A stretch of DNA of 64,000 nucleotides from Pomacea canaliculata. Lineage: Eukaryota; Mollusca; Gastropoda; Architaenioglossa; Ampullariidae. Both the position numbers and the translations under genes were made by a program. Within the stretch, counting starts at the first letter, position 1; every line of letters starts with the position of its first letter. Where the stretch lies: NCBI RefSeq assembly GCF_003073045.1, contig NC_037603.1, forward strand, positions 17,490,192-17,554,191, given 5' to 3'. The notes beneath the pieces are model-generated. The model searched no databases. It was given only the letters and a program-made list of their open reading frames with translations, and was not told the DNA's origin. Positions 46,300 through 59,338 of the stretch are shown one piece after another.

Positions 46300-49200
46300 G
46301 TCGTTGAGCCCCTTGGTCACGTGAATGGTTTCTCTCTGTCACTTTTCCACTTTGCACCACTGGCTCGCCTAGTCTGACCCTGAGAGATATCGAGGACAAA
46401 AGGCAGGTGGTTTTTTTCCAAACACTTTGGCGGGTCAGGTGGGGGAATCTGCTGGGGACTAGTCCAGGTCGCTACTTATATCAGGCAGACAGGCTCGCGA
46501 GCGCGCGGTCACACAGGCCCGCATACACGCAGACGCGCACACACTATCAGAATCAACAAGATAAATATGTTGTTTGTTTGATAAGAAAGAAATGTGACCA
46601 AGACTCTTACAGGCTTGCGAGATGTAACGGCTACATAAACTGCTATTTATAGCCATTCACGTCATGTCTACCCAGACTAATTATACATTTCTATGCTACA
46701 GGAGTAATGTTCTCACGGTCCGTAACAAATTATTTGATGTACACTCCATATGCAGGACATTCCATCATGCTATCATCCTTGATTCAGCAATAAATAAGAA
46801 CAGTAGTTAATGTGCATATGAATGTTAGTAAGATGTTACATGACTAAGTCTATAAATATTGTAAACAAGGACAACACAGGTTGTGGAATCAGAACACATT
46901 AGTCACTTCTACACAGTGTTGTCCAATGTAAAGAATGTAAGCTTTCATTGTAAGCAGCTAAGCGACTATGCTCAGTATATCAACTATTTAGTAGTCTCAA
47001 TATTCATTTCCTTATTAATTTTAATTAAAAGTTGATTTTAAAAAACACGTGGCACACTTCTTTACTTAGCAGCTAGCTTAATAAATAAACTTTACCAAAA
47101 GGAGAAATACAAGGATATAAACGAAAGAATTAGGATTTGATCATCTTAAATTATAAATATAATTATAGAAAAAATCGTAAAATTTAGAATGGATGCACAG
47201 GGTTCGCTTGTGAACCTTGTGTTGATTTATCTCATTTTGAGTTTCATCTTCACTTCATAGCAGCAATGTCATCTGATAGCAACAGTACAAAATTATGTGT
47301 GTGTTCATAATTCCTGAGAACTGAAAATATAAAGCGATGGCCACTACCCTGACCAGGTGGTCCACCTGCTGAAAGATGGTAATAATTGTAGGTGGTTTGA
47401 TCACATCGAGTACATAGTCTTGTGACTAAAACTCTGTCTTCTGACATCAGATACTTACTAATATTTTGGTGTCTATATCAGAGGGTAATGCTTTTGTGTA
47501 ATTACAGTATTGTAATTAAAATATTTGTGATCTATTAATCTCTTCAAAATTCGAGCTGAACCAGATGTCTGAAACTTTTTGAAGGGTTAACACTAAGGCA
47601 GTTCAATTTTACATAGGTCAAAGTTCGCATAAAGAAACGCTACAAAATACCTGACATTGTTTTTGTCTTGTCATCTGCTGGACAGGTTGCTAGCTTTCAA
47701 TATAATCGTAATTTTTACTAAATTTCTAGTATAAATAAGAACTCGTGATGATCAATTACTTATGTCAAACAAATGCTATCATCACACAGGCTATCATCGC
47801 CCCATTGTGACAAGTTATGGACATGATGACAATGTCAAAGTTCACACGGATGTAGTCCAACAACTCCAAATGACAGATTGGTTAGTAATTGTCATTGCTA
47901 AGGCAGCAAGTCTGTAACCATGGTTTATTATGAGCCTCATATGTAACAGGATGTAGCCCAACACACAGGCTACATAAGTATTTCTGTCTCTTATCTCAGC
48001 TTTCATCAAGTAGGACAGTGCGACCTTTCACATTTCGGTAACGTTGGCATCACTGCGCTCGTTAGTTTGTCAGCACGCCCTCGGGGCACTACAGGAGTGT
48101 GGACACTCCCAGCTTAGTGCCAGACACTTTACACCCGGGGTGTGTAGCAGGACAAGATACATAGTTCTGCGAGTATGTTTATTATGTTGTGCACAACACA
48201 ATGTGTCTATATAGGGGTGTGTCCACGGGTAGACGTTAAGAAGTTCTTGGAGAAGGTCTATTAGTACAAGAAATGTCTTTTGGCAAATCTTAGTACAAGA
48301 TACATAGTTCTGTATGTCTATCGGTGCAAGTTTTTGTCTGACTAATGCCAGAGCTTATCTGACGAAATTGTGCGCGCAGACAAACACACATATTGAGATA
48401 AAGACATAAACCTATACATTCTCTCTCTCTCTGGAAATATGGGGAAATGTAGACACACAGATACATGGGGGAAAGATGCAAACAGGTATGTGGAGAACAG
48501 AAATACAGATATATAGGGACGGATGCACACAAGGACACTGTGGACAAGCTTTTATTATAAAACATTTCCTTCATTCGGTATCTTGGTATCATTCCTTGTG
48601 CGTCTGAGACGGTTTCTGTCGTCCTTGTGCTCTATGGGAAAGATAAGAAATATGTAAGGTGAAAAGAAGAAAGTGTGTTTGTGTGTGTGTGTGGTTTGTA
48701 GGGTTGCGTCGTCTGTCACTGTGTGTTCCTTGCCCTGACAACAAGTCGTGTACACAATCTGCATAAAGACAAGGCGCACAATTTATCTCTTTCTTTGCTC
48801 CATCGCAAAAGATTGTCGATGTGTATGCGTGTGTGTGTGTGTATGCATGCTGTGTATGTGTGTGTATGCTCTGTGTGTGTGTGCACGCGCGCTTGTGTGT
48901 ATTTAGAAAAGAAATGGGGTATGCAAAGACACGAAGACAGGTCTGTCATTTTCTACAGATGATTGTCCAAGAAACCTGTATTCATGGTGAATAGCATTTG
49001 ACTGCCCTAGATAATGTCATAATAGAGGATACCAGAGATTCATCCCCGCATACGCTCTGCATTGTGAGTGGCTTACCGTGTCTAGTAATGGCATTTACAC
49101 TGGAGTCCCAAACGTTTCATACACTGCCTGTTGCTTTTCCTGATAAATCAAATCAACCATAAGTTGACTGGCCAGGGAAAAAAATTTCCAGACAAGCTCA

Positions 49201-50770
49201 GGTGAACCTTGAAGTCGTGATGCTGTATGGGTGCTTGACTACTGTTTGACTACACCACAGGACTTGATAGTAAGACATGATATTGTAGAATTTTGTTTTC
49301 ATAGTTTTTTTTTTTTTTAAAGATGCCTGCTTACTTCTCGGACAACCTTAGTCCTAAATATTTTGAAAGTCTATTTTAGTCTCTTGTTTGTCTTATGATG
49401 AAGTCTACATGTTGCTCTGCAGAGGTTGTTAGATAATGATGTAATAGTAGTAATGTTAGTAGAATCAGTTTATTTTTACAACATTTATCCGAGCTTTTGT
49501 CATCATCATGATCATTTAACAGCAGTACAACAACTATTCTCAGCAACATCAAACTATCATCACCACCAGCCACAACCTTAAACTTTTCTGTCTTCTTCAA
49601 TCAAGGAGGACAGACAAGTGAAACTTCTGACTTCTCATCCTCTCAGGGAGTCACTCTATCATGTCCCTTGGCCAAATCGGGACACAAAGGGATTTTTAAC
49701 AAACACGAATATGTCTTTGTCAGCAATACATTCGCTTGTCTCTTCTGTCTCGCTTGTATGGTTCACTGTTCTTAAACTTGGTGGCGGGTTAGGCCCGTTA
49801 GGCTCATTTCTGCTTAGATTCTTTTCTAAAGCTGCTGATTGTTTCTCTACCAGCAATAAATTTAATTTGTACTAATTGCACAATTTTTGTTTGCTATAAA
49901 AATTTCAACGTTTAGCTACTCCGAGCTTTAAAAAAGGTTTTGAAACCAGTGTCGGACCTGCTGAAGATCCTGGGCAACACGAGCCTGCTCAGGCCTTCAT
50001 CAGGATACAGCCTAGTGTCTGCATTGCCTAGCAACACCATCCTGCACCAGATAACAAACTTGCATCACAAGGAAGCTCACATCATTTGTTATAAATAGAC
50101 TAAGGTGGTTTATTCTGATCAAGGAACAAAAACTTTAGGGTTAGCAGTCGGTCGACATTTTTCATTTTTTCACTCATTTGTCTTTGGACGACAGCTGTAG
50201 ACACTGTAGACACTGTAGACAGACAGCTGCACCGCCTCTCGAGGTGAAGATGTGATACAAAGGAAAACTCACTCATCACAAAGTTCACAAATATCAGTAC
50301 AACTGTCATGGCTGTAACGATATATTGTTCATGACACTTGGGTCACTTCATGGACATACCATGGCTTTCACGATCTTTCATGGATTCTTACAGCCACCAA
50401 CACCGCACCACCACCGATTACTACACTCTTATCATAAAGTCCCATTGAAGTTTGCTCTACAGGCCTTTGTGCCGCCATCACACAATGGTTGTTGATTATC
50501 TTCTAGCAGATGCATGATATTTTTAAAATAAATGAACATAGAAGCAGCTTTAAAAATGCAACTCTGATAGTACTTGATGTCTCTGTCTCTCTTCTTCACA
50601 TGGACTAAAGTCTGTAGAGTGATTCTGTCTCGCACTTGATGTCTCCCTCCAGTTGGCATCGTCTCCATGGCGGCGGCAGCAATGGCGGCTTTCTCTACAC
50701 GTGATCTCTGTAGTGCAGGAACAGGAAGCAGTAGTTCGCCTTCACTCAAGCCTGCGTGCAGTTCACTCAG
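46300..50770. other. Interval between the two MAO genes; no supported gene
   Basis: This holds the 5' flank of copy A and the 3' flank of copy B. I see a CT/GA run (about 48,420-48,432), (TG)-rich stretches (48,675-48,695 and 48,828-48,900), and unassigned short frames: 65 aa on the minus strand at 47,250-47,447, overlapping 85- and 65-aa frames at 49,618-49,875, and 105 aa at 50,432-50,749 just past the stop of copy B, which is likely 3' UTR. None has splice or family support. Confidence 0.4.
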
Positions 50771-50777
50771 ATGGAAG

Positions 50778-53700
50778 TCAGTGACGTAGGAATGTCCACA
50801 AAATGCCGGTTGTGACCGCAGAGGTCACCACGACAATGCTCAGGAATGCCGGAAGTGACGGAGCTAGTTTTTCGAGCCGCGACAGCTCCATTGGTTGAGC
50901 TCTCACGTCCTTGAAATGAATAACAAAACAATCAATAGTTTGATATACAGGGGTGTATAGAATGAAAGAAAAATGGAAAGGAAAAAAAAAAAGAAAAAAG
51001 AAGGCAACAAAAATATACGCACGTGCATGGAAATAACGTACACACACACACGATATCTCTCACTCACACTCACACTCACACTCACACTCACACTCACACT
51101 CACACACACAGCTAAAGAAACATGTGCGGGAAGACAACCCCAAGCTACCAACAACAGCAACTACCTCGTCCTCCTGCTCGTCTTGCCAGATGTCGCTGGC
51201 AGCCACCAGCCCCTTCTCGTGCAGGATCTGCACGTGCAACAAGACGGACGACATATTAGTACAAACTGTGTCTTCACCTGGAAGGCTGGCATCGACATTT
51301 TGTAAATTAGAGATTGTTCCGCTAGTTGTTGGAGCATGTCGATCCCTCGTGACCACTGAACACAACGTGTAATATAACCTATACAATGGGAACATAATGT
51401 GAATGCTCAGAATCTTGAAGTAAAATTGTCGGTGTTTGTTTGTTTATTTTTTTCTGATTACAGATACGCAAGAGTTCAGACAATAAGCAGGTGGCATGAA
51501 AAACAAAACCACTAAAACACATTGCTACAACTGTATGTTTACTACTCTAAGGGTAGCCTCATGTCAGACCCCAGACAATCCCATGTAAACTTGAGTATCT
51601 CTGTCTTATCGGTGGATGGGAGGGGCTGTCCTTGCCCTTCTACCACTACTTGTAATGTCTCTAGTGGAATACACTTGCCTGTAAGAATAGTTGCAGTATA
51701 CCAACTTGATTTATAGTTGTGTTCCGGTGGGAAAAGGTTTGTGTTTGTTTTTTTTTTATTTCAACCTGTCATTTCCATTTCTGAAAGTGTCAAGCTGAAC
51801 AACGCAGGTATGTGGTCAGGCAACGTTTGGAAACTGCTAAACACCTGAGGGTATTTTTTTATCTATCTCTGACCTCACCTTGTCTTAAATCGCCGGAAGT
51901 ATGGCCCCAGACAGCAAAGTTCCCAATTCGAAAGCATTAGACGGTTATCTATCCAATCACATGTGGCAGTGAGATTGTCAGATGTCAAAGATACTAAATT
52001 TATTCAATAATTAACATTGAGGACAACAAAAATGTAACTTTCCTGAACTAAGTCATTTCAGTTTTATAGAAAAAAAAATTGACTTCGTTCTCTAAAGGGA
52101 GGGGAAAAAAGGAACGAGAAGCTGCTTTACCTCCCTTGCTGCGCGCTCTCCGGCCTGAATGGCGCCCTCCATGTAGCCCGTCCATTGGCTGGCCGTCTCT
52201 GTCCCAGCCCAGTGCACGCGCCCTACAGGTGCCCGTATCTCCCTGTCAAGGTCGGATAAAAAAGATGGACGGTTAGCTTTTTATCATTCCATGTTTTTCG
52301 CGCAGATTTAAGCCTTTGTGGAATGGTATACCAAACCTTAGCGGCGAACTTGTAAATACAGACATCCCTCCAGTCAACTGTAGCTGTAACTTTCTACTGA
52401 TGAAAAGCCAGATCCTGTAAACCTGTCGGTTGATGATAGTAAAAAAATCCAAAATCTAATGCTTTTTGCACGCGCATGTTATTGTATGTAAATAATGAGC
52501 TTGGTAACCGTAGAAGGCAAGTAGCGAGGTGCGTATGTCGCTGGGCAGGACACTACAAACGTAGAGCTCGAGTCATCTGCCAGACATGAGTACATCAGCC
52601 AGCTTTGCAGAAAAGATTGAAGAGTTCGCAAAAATCGTTTCCTCTTACTAATTGTTTGCTCAAACAAAGAGGGCGGTCCGGTGGCGCAACGGTTAGCACC
52701 TGTCATATACAGTGATGATTGGGTGTCCTGGGTTCAGCTCTTGTCTCGGACACGTTGGTTTTTTTTTTCTCCTGTGTGTGGCATCTGTTTACCGGGATAT
52801 AGCCTTAGTTTCTGGCTCGGCGTCTCCACCTTCCTTGCTCAAACAAACAATTAACATGCGAGGAACTCAAAGCATCCAGGATGTCCTGATGTAGCCGTGC
52901 GACCTGCACGGGAAAGGTGAAGGCCGCTTCACTAAGGTGAGGAAGTGACATCAAGGTCGTGGCTGTGGTCTCACTCATCATCAGAGTATGATGACAGGGG
53001 GAGGTAACTGACGGTACTTTACAGGATGTGATGGTACTTTTACCATGCAATGTAGAGATAGCTCGAGTGCGCGACTGTTAGTACAGAATAAATAGATATC
53101 AGTATCACGTGCAGGAGGAACCTGCTCCACATTTCGTGCTTGAAATGCGAGACCATCGAATATAAATACGAAAGAAATACACTGGTAGACTACGATTATT
53201 TTGCTTAATACCGGAAGCAGGAAAGCTTCACTCACTCGCCGAAGATGGTTAGAAGCCCTGGCGGCATCATAACAGTGTAGCAGCCCCCTGACCATTCGTC
53301 CGCAGCCCAGTTCTTCTCTTCATAGTGGACCGGCTGTAAACAGTCATGTCATGTTTACTGACACATTGTGGATAGGCTGTGGATAGTGCATGTCAGGTTT
53401 ACTAACACTCAAACCTATCTTCTTGTCTGACTCCCGCACGCAAACCAACTGACCGCATCCCCACCACCACCACCACCATCATTATCACCACCACCACACA
53501 ACCACCATCACCTCCACCACCACCACATACAGAGAGAGAGAAAGAGATTTACTCAGGTTTACTTACTTCAAGCGCCTCCTCTGACTGGAAGACCTTAGCA
53601 TAAAGTTCACATATCTGTCTCTTCCTCTCCTCCACCCTCATGTCACCACAAGCGCGCGCACGGTCCGCGAGCACGAAGCTGCACAGAGACGGTGAGAAGT

Positions 53701-56700
53701 CGCACCAGTGGTCTACAAACATCCAACTTCTACAGTCCTCTACACCATGTCCACGTAGTCATAGTCTTCTACGGTTCAACGGTTATCTACATACGTCGAC
53801 CAGTTGTCTTCTTGGTGGTCAACAAACATGATTCAGTAACCCACATGGTGATCTACAAACATCGCGCAATGGTGTAGATAGTGATCCATCAACATCATGG
53901 TCTTCTACATGGTGATCCATCAACATCTTAGTCTTCTACATGGTGATCCATCAACATCATGGTCTTCTACATGGTGATCCATCAACATCAATCAGTGTCC
54001 TGTGTGATGCATCTTAGACATTTATATGATGATCCACAACATCATCCAGTCATCTAAATGATAATCCAGAAACATCACAGCAATCTACAAGCTGTACTAG
54101 CAGCTGCTCGATGACAAAAGCATCTGTGATAGACTGTAAAACACTGACGATGAAATGTGTAAAATAATTTAATTGATGTTAATGTAGGAGGTGCAGACAG
54201 AAGACGATGGTCAGGGTGACTGTTGTGGTATAGAGAAAGCAGTAGAAGTGTGGTAGATGTCCTTTCCTAGAGACAGCAATCCGTTCACCTACCCCATGAG
54301 TGCGGGATGCGAGCCGTCGTGTTGCACGTGGTCCAGTGTGATGGACACCAGCTCTTCCTCATCATAAATAAAGGCTGAGCCACACAGACCTGCGACAAAC
54401 CGGAAGTGTGAGTTTAGTTGGAAAGTAATTAGCAAATAAATAAACTTACATATGAAAGAGAATTGAATATTTTGCAGATAATTCGATATATTATGTCGAC
54501 ATCATGAACAGTAGTGTTTGTTGCTCGGCGTCCAACCTGGAGATTAAAAAAAAATGAAGGTGGTAGCTTATTTCCTGAGACATTCACTGTCTCCTTGTGT
54601 CTCTGAAACAGCATTTTGTAGTAGACCAAGGTTTTCATGACAGCTCGAGTACCTACCTTTGTGTCTCCAAAACGGTGTCTTGTAGTAGACGAAGGTTTTG
54701 ATGACGGAACCCATGGGAAGGCGCTGCAGCATCTGGTTTCTGCGAGCCGGAAGTGATGGCAACCACGTGATCCGAGTCTGCAGAGGCGGCGCTAGCGCCA
54801 CAATACAGTGAGAGGCCTGTAGAAACTGAAACTGTTGATTACTTTGACAACATGTGGCGTGCAGCTGTAGTGTAATTATCTGATGGGAGACAGACTAGGA
54901 TGGAGACTATGGTCAGTGATGACACACTCAAGGGAGACTATCGTCAGAGGATGACACACTCAAGGGAGACTATCGTCAGTGATGGCACACTCAATGGAGA
55001 CTATCGTCAGTGATGACACACTCAAGGGAGACTATCGCCATGGAATGACACACTCAAGGGAGATTATTATCAGTGAGTGACAATTATGTTATGGTGATAT
55101 AATTAGCACACTGACAGACACTGACCTGATACTCGTGACCTCCCATGTCGTATATACTGACACCTGTACCTTTCTGTTCGATCTTACACACTTGGGTGCT
55201 CAAAAGAACTTTTTCTGAAAAAGCAGACAAAAGCGAAATTATATTTCTATCAAGGTAAAAAATAAATTAGACAGAGAGCTCGTACGACACACATAAATAT
55301 TATTAGATAACGAACATGTCTGTCGCATGCGAGATGACAGTAATTCAACCGTTGCCTTCACCTAAATCTGTCATGGCCATAGCCTTGTACTCCATGGAAA
55401 CTATCTATGAAGATAAAATATTAGTCTGATTAACAAATGCAATTAATTTGGGGCCCGGTAAGTCTGTGTATTTTGGTAGCTGCGGGCATTCTTATTACAC
55501 CTGTAGTTTGAGGGCTTCCAGACGTGAACTATGCAAATATAATACAACTTTGACCTGCTGAGGTCACAAGCAGATAAGAAAGTTGACCTTGATTTGCACT
55601 TTTATTTACTACATGGAGAGTATGAAATACAGTTGTGGAGAATGTCGGTGGTCTAATCGTGTTGTCGGTGTCGTTGTGAAGCGACAGCTCTACATTCAGC
55701 TCAAGTGGATTGTGCACTAACATATAAACTGAACCATAAACTGAAACTGTTAATATGAACAAATATACTAGAAGCTGGTTCTATCCATCTCGTACTCTCT
55801 CTTTCCACTCTCCTGATATTTTCTATCTCTACTCTTATCTCTCTCTCTCCCTGCGTGTAGAGTGAATGTGAGTGAAGAATGAAATGAGATTTAGACTGAC
55901 ATGTAAAATGTTTTGATTGCCATGAATAAAAGTGTGTTTGCTTAGCTTGGAAAAATAAACATCTAAGTTGACAAACATCACGTGATACACTGAGAGGCGC
56001 TGCAGGTATCCTGCTGTCTCTGGGAAGAACATGCATCCATTGAAAGTTTCTCAAATGTTTATAACTTTGATTTCTGAAGCCATCTCACTGCACCTTTCTT
56101 ACATATGTCCCTCAACTTTCTTACTTTCACTTTTCGGGTTTCTCACCTGTTCCTCTCGACTGTCTTACCTTTGCCGATCGTTTGAACAAGACCTTCACTG
56201 ATCTGCTGCGAACCCCCGATGAACTTTCTCTCCTGCAAAGATTTGAAATGGTAATCTCATATTATTCTATCTGGAGCTTCTTTGCATCCCCATCTTTCAC
56301 CGAATCTTGGTTCGGCTTTTCTTTAATTTTGGGGCAGCCACAAAGTGTGTAAACTTGAGCATACAGGATTCTGTCATCCATCCCTCTTTTCCCTAAGTCT
56401 TCCTCCTCCATAAGTCTCGTGTGTTGCTTATTGTTATGTTCCATTACTCACAAGTCTACCTCTTGAGTAATTCAAGTTTTCGTCACAACCATCCCTGTAC
56501 ACACCATTAAATTTTAGTCACAAGCATGACTCCCTCCTTCACATCTTTATATCACATAAACCCCCTTACTAAATTTTACACATCATAATGGCTTTTGTGA
56601 CACGAAACTTCATCTTCTTACTTCTCATTTCGCAATGAACACCGTTAACATCCACCCGTATATGTTCTTTAAAAAAAAAAATTTGTATTGAGCATTGTAG

Positions 56701-59338
56701 TTTAGAGGATTTATTGCAGTGTCATCAGCACCCAACACAACCCATTACACTGCGACAAGAAACCTTGTGTTACCTGTCCTCCATTGGAGGTTGCGAAAAT
56801 CCTGAGCGGTCCTCCAGCCGACGCCAGGTACCACAGGAACCACAGCAACGACACCTCGTGCGGCTCGGACGTGACGTTGACGTTGACGTAAGCTTTCATC
56901 GTCTCTAAGGCGCTTCTGGTTCATCGCAATGAGAGCGATGTCATGGTGGAGAGGCGACCACAGACAGAAAGTAAACTGTTATTCAGTGTTATTATATACG
57001 GAAATAGATTGTGTCTGTGTACCTGTCTGTTTGTTTTCAAGTCTGATTTATATGTGTGTGTGAGAGAGAGAGAGAGAATCACTGTAACTGTCACTGTATC
57101 TGCCTGTGTGTGTGTGTGTTTATGTTTATGTATATATGTACGTAGATGTGTAGATATTCGTATATGTGATCACCGACTACGAAATGAGTAGCCCAGGGCA
57201 GTTTCGTAGTAAAGGCCCAAAAGGTCAATTAGGGTCAACTTTGTCTCGTTGGACTTGCACATTACAAACCTTTATAACTTACTCAGTCTTAGGAGAACAT
57301 AAATATGTTTACCGTGTCCACAGGTGAGCATCCAGGAACTGTTGCACAGTCATCGTGTCCCATTCTCTTGCTCGCGGGCTTTCCACGGAGCCTGCACAGG
57401 CACCTGAGACAAAGAGTACATCTTTATAATGTCACGTGCTTACCTTAACCGCACTTAGTACATAAAGCTTTATAGTAAGTGTCACGGCTTACCTTTTGCA
57501 CTTAGTACATACTTCCCCTTTTCATACCTGGCCCACACTTTGTCATGCTCCATGTCTGCCATACTCTCTATCGCACAAATGACATTTGCTTTACCTTCAT
57601 GCTTTGCTCATCTTCAGTTTCTCTTACAATGGAAAAGAGTCAACTTTTAAATGCTTATCCAAAAACAAACCGTAACCCTAGTTATCCACCCGAAACTAAG
57701 ATCGAGGACCGACCTCTCTACACATGCTGTCCAGCAGCCGCACCATGTTGTTGAGGTCCAGCCAGGACAGGAAGCTGCCTGTGGGCGGGAAGATGCCATC
57801 CTTGTACCGCTTACTGACTCCATTCTGTGGACAAACATAGTCTCACCATTGTTATGTGAAATGTTCGTCCTTTCCTATCTCCTTTTCTGTCTCTATCTTC
57901 TCCGTTCTTTCTCTCTCTTTTTTTTTCAATGGGTACCCCACGAAATCACCAAGAGATAACGAAAGTTCAAACGCGGCATCAAAATCTGACGAAATTTGAG
58001 CTTGTTGATTTTTATTTATAGCCATTGAAATGAATTTGACTACAGTGATGTAAGGTACCAGTCACTTATACTCTGTCCATCGGAGAAAGGTCATTTTAGG
58101 TAGAAGAGATTTTTGGAGAAGGCTTTGGTTAAAGAAGCAGGTTTGGGTGGGTTAACGTACCCGGCGACAGACTACGTCCTCCCTCTCGTGCGTGCAGTAC
58201 GTCTTCACGCCGTACTCGCGCGCCAGGCGCAGTAACCGGTTCTGGGTAGGTCCCACGTACCCAGCTCCCAAATCCAAATGTCCTACCTTCTCGTTCTAGA
58301 CAGGTGAAGTAAATAAGTGAGAATATGTAATAGGTGGGATGTCTATAATAATTTTCTTTGTAATAAGTGCATTTTGTGTGTAATAGGTTCTTGTTGTCTG
58401 TAATAAATATACTTCTGTCAATAAGTGCAATCAGTGTTGTCTGTAATAAGCGCACTCTGAATATTTCATCAAAATGATGCAAGACAATAAACACCTCAGT
58501 AGTGTTTATGCATCGTGCAGTGTGTATGTATATACATATCCTATTTACTTAATGTTGACAGTACTATGCTATGTAATTTAGAACAAGATTGATTTATAAT
58601 AACAGCTTATGATAATCCCTTAACTTCTTGGCGATTTGTCTATTTATTATTTATTTTTTTAGTTGCCAGCCTTGAGGAGAAGAAAACAAGCGTTCACCCA
58701 CATGTATTGTGTAGGTCCGACCTCCGACCCTGTCACGTGCCTCCAGCACCAGGACGCTTTGACCTTGTTCTACAAGCACGCGCGGCAGACAGACCTGTAA
58801 ACAAAGACTGGATTCACACAGCAATAACAAAACACTATGTTCTTATTCTTAAAACGAGAAATAAAATGGATGTATGTCTTTTGTTCTTTTGGGCATTAAG
58901 ATAATGTGAGCAAAGGGAGCTCATCATGACGATGACAAGAACCGAAGGAAACAAGTCATGTACATAATACAAAACTGTATATAACTGTAGATATGTGTGT
59001 GATTATACAACTAGCGACATTCAACGAAGTAAATACACTTTAATGAAACTTTCTACTATTTTCAATTCACAGAGAAGTTTGAAACTTTTATACGGGTGTA
59101 ATAAGTGCAAACACACACACACACCAAGCGGCTTTTTCCACTTCATAGGAAACAGGAAAGTGGAAATAAGTAATACTTCAATAAAGAAAGCAATCCTAGT
59201 GCCTGATATTTTGCTTTCTTAATATCTGAATCATCCTGTCAACGTTAATATGTAATCTGTGGGGATGTGTGACTATCTCTCACCGCTGAGCCCAGCTCCC
59301 ACAATGACCACATCAACGGTTGTCTGCTCTTTGCTCAT
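50778..59338 (-). CDS. Monoamine-oxidase-like flavin amine oxidase, copy B (frame broken in two exons)
   Basis: The same 15-exon plan as copy A: 59338-59284, 58794-58702, 58295-58161, 57824-57714, 57403-57313, 56915-56774, 56232-56169, 55214-55126, 54816-54657, 54389-54293, 53678-53567, 53333-53236, 52242-52131, 51227-51165, 50909-50778. All splice sites are GT-AG. Key parts are kept: start [39 protein letters not shown], Lys in GSVIK, the Cys in [22 protein letters not shown], and an intact C-terminal anchor ([20 protein letters not shown]). Exon 2 is 2 nt shorter and exon 5 is 1 nt shorter than in copy A, each putting the reading out of frame; exon 3 is one codon shorter, which is harmless. 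Either this is a young pseudogene or the sequence carries indel errors. Coding quality elsewhere argues for recent or false breaks. If active it would be an outer-mitochondrial-membrane amine oxidase. Confidence 0.85.
51058..51112. repeat. (CACTCA)n microsatellite in MAO-B intron 14
   Basis: About eight units of CACTCA followed by CACACACA, between exon 14 and the anchor exon of copy B. Confidence 0.9.
52656..52847 (+). mobile_element. tRNA-derived SINE in MAO-B intron 12
   Basis: An A-box-like GTGGCGCAACGGTTAGCACC at about 52,680 and a B-box-like GGGTTCAGCTCTTGTC at about 52,732 are followed by a T-run and an unrelated tail. The element is bounded by an exact 13-bp direct repeat, TTGCTCAAACAAA (52656-52668 and 52835-52847). 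The body differs from the SINE at 18.2 kb, so this is a second family or a distant subfamily. Confidence 0.8.
53456..53530. repeat. CCA/CCACCAT low-complexity run in MAO-B intron 11
   Basis: Imperfect CCA triplets with TCATTATCA interruptions next to exon 11. Confidence 0.85.
53880..53995. repeat. 31-bp tandem repeat in MAO-B intron 10
   Basis: About four copies of GATCCATCAACATCATGGTC + TTCTACATGGT, with more diverged copies spreading over 53,700-54,080 (GTGGTCTACAAACATC and similar). Confidence 0.88.
54589..54645 (-). pseudogene. Tandem duplicate of the 3' end of MAO-B exon 9 (pseudo-exon)
   Basis: The segment encodes [17 protein letters not shown] on the minus strand, against [17 protein letters not shown] at the end of exon 9, which lies only about 12 nt upstream in gene direction (donor at 54656). 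It is a tandem duplication of roughly 60-70 nt across the exon-intron border. The second copy has lost its donor (AAGGAGAC where exon 9 has AAAGGTAG), so splicing most likely still uses the first. Confidence 0.8.
54900..55080. repeat. Roughly 31-bp tandem repeat in MAO-B intron 8
   Basis: Five to six copies of GGGAGACTATCGTCAGTGAT + GACACACTCAA, several nearly identical, with variants such as CGCCATGGA. A second minisatellite of similar period lies about 1 kb away in intron 10. Confidence 0.9.

Noticed and set aside
49618-49875. Overlapping 85-aa and 65-aa frames between the MAO genes
   Set aside because: No splice context, no domain, and open on both strands; probably chance.
50432-50749. 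105-aa minus-strand gene downstream of MAO-B
   Set aside because: It starts 29 nt past the MAO-B stop and is more simply part of that 3' UTR; no family match.
52672-52750. A tRNA gene
   Set aside because: Only the pol III boxes are tRNA-like; the segment lies in a 13-bp-duplicated insertion and lacks a full tRNA fold.
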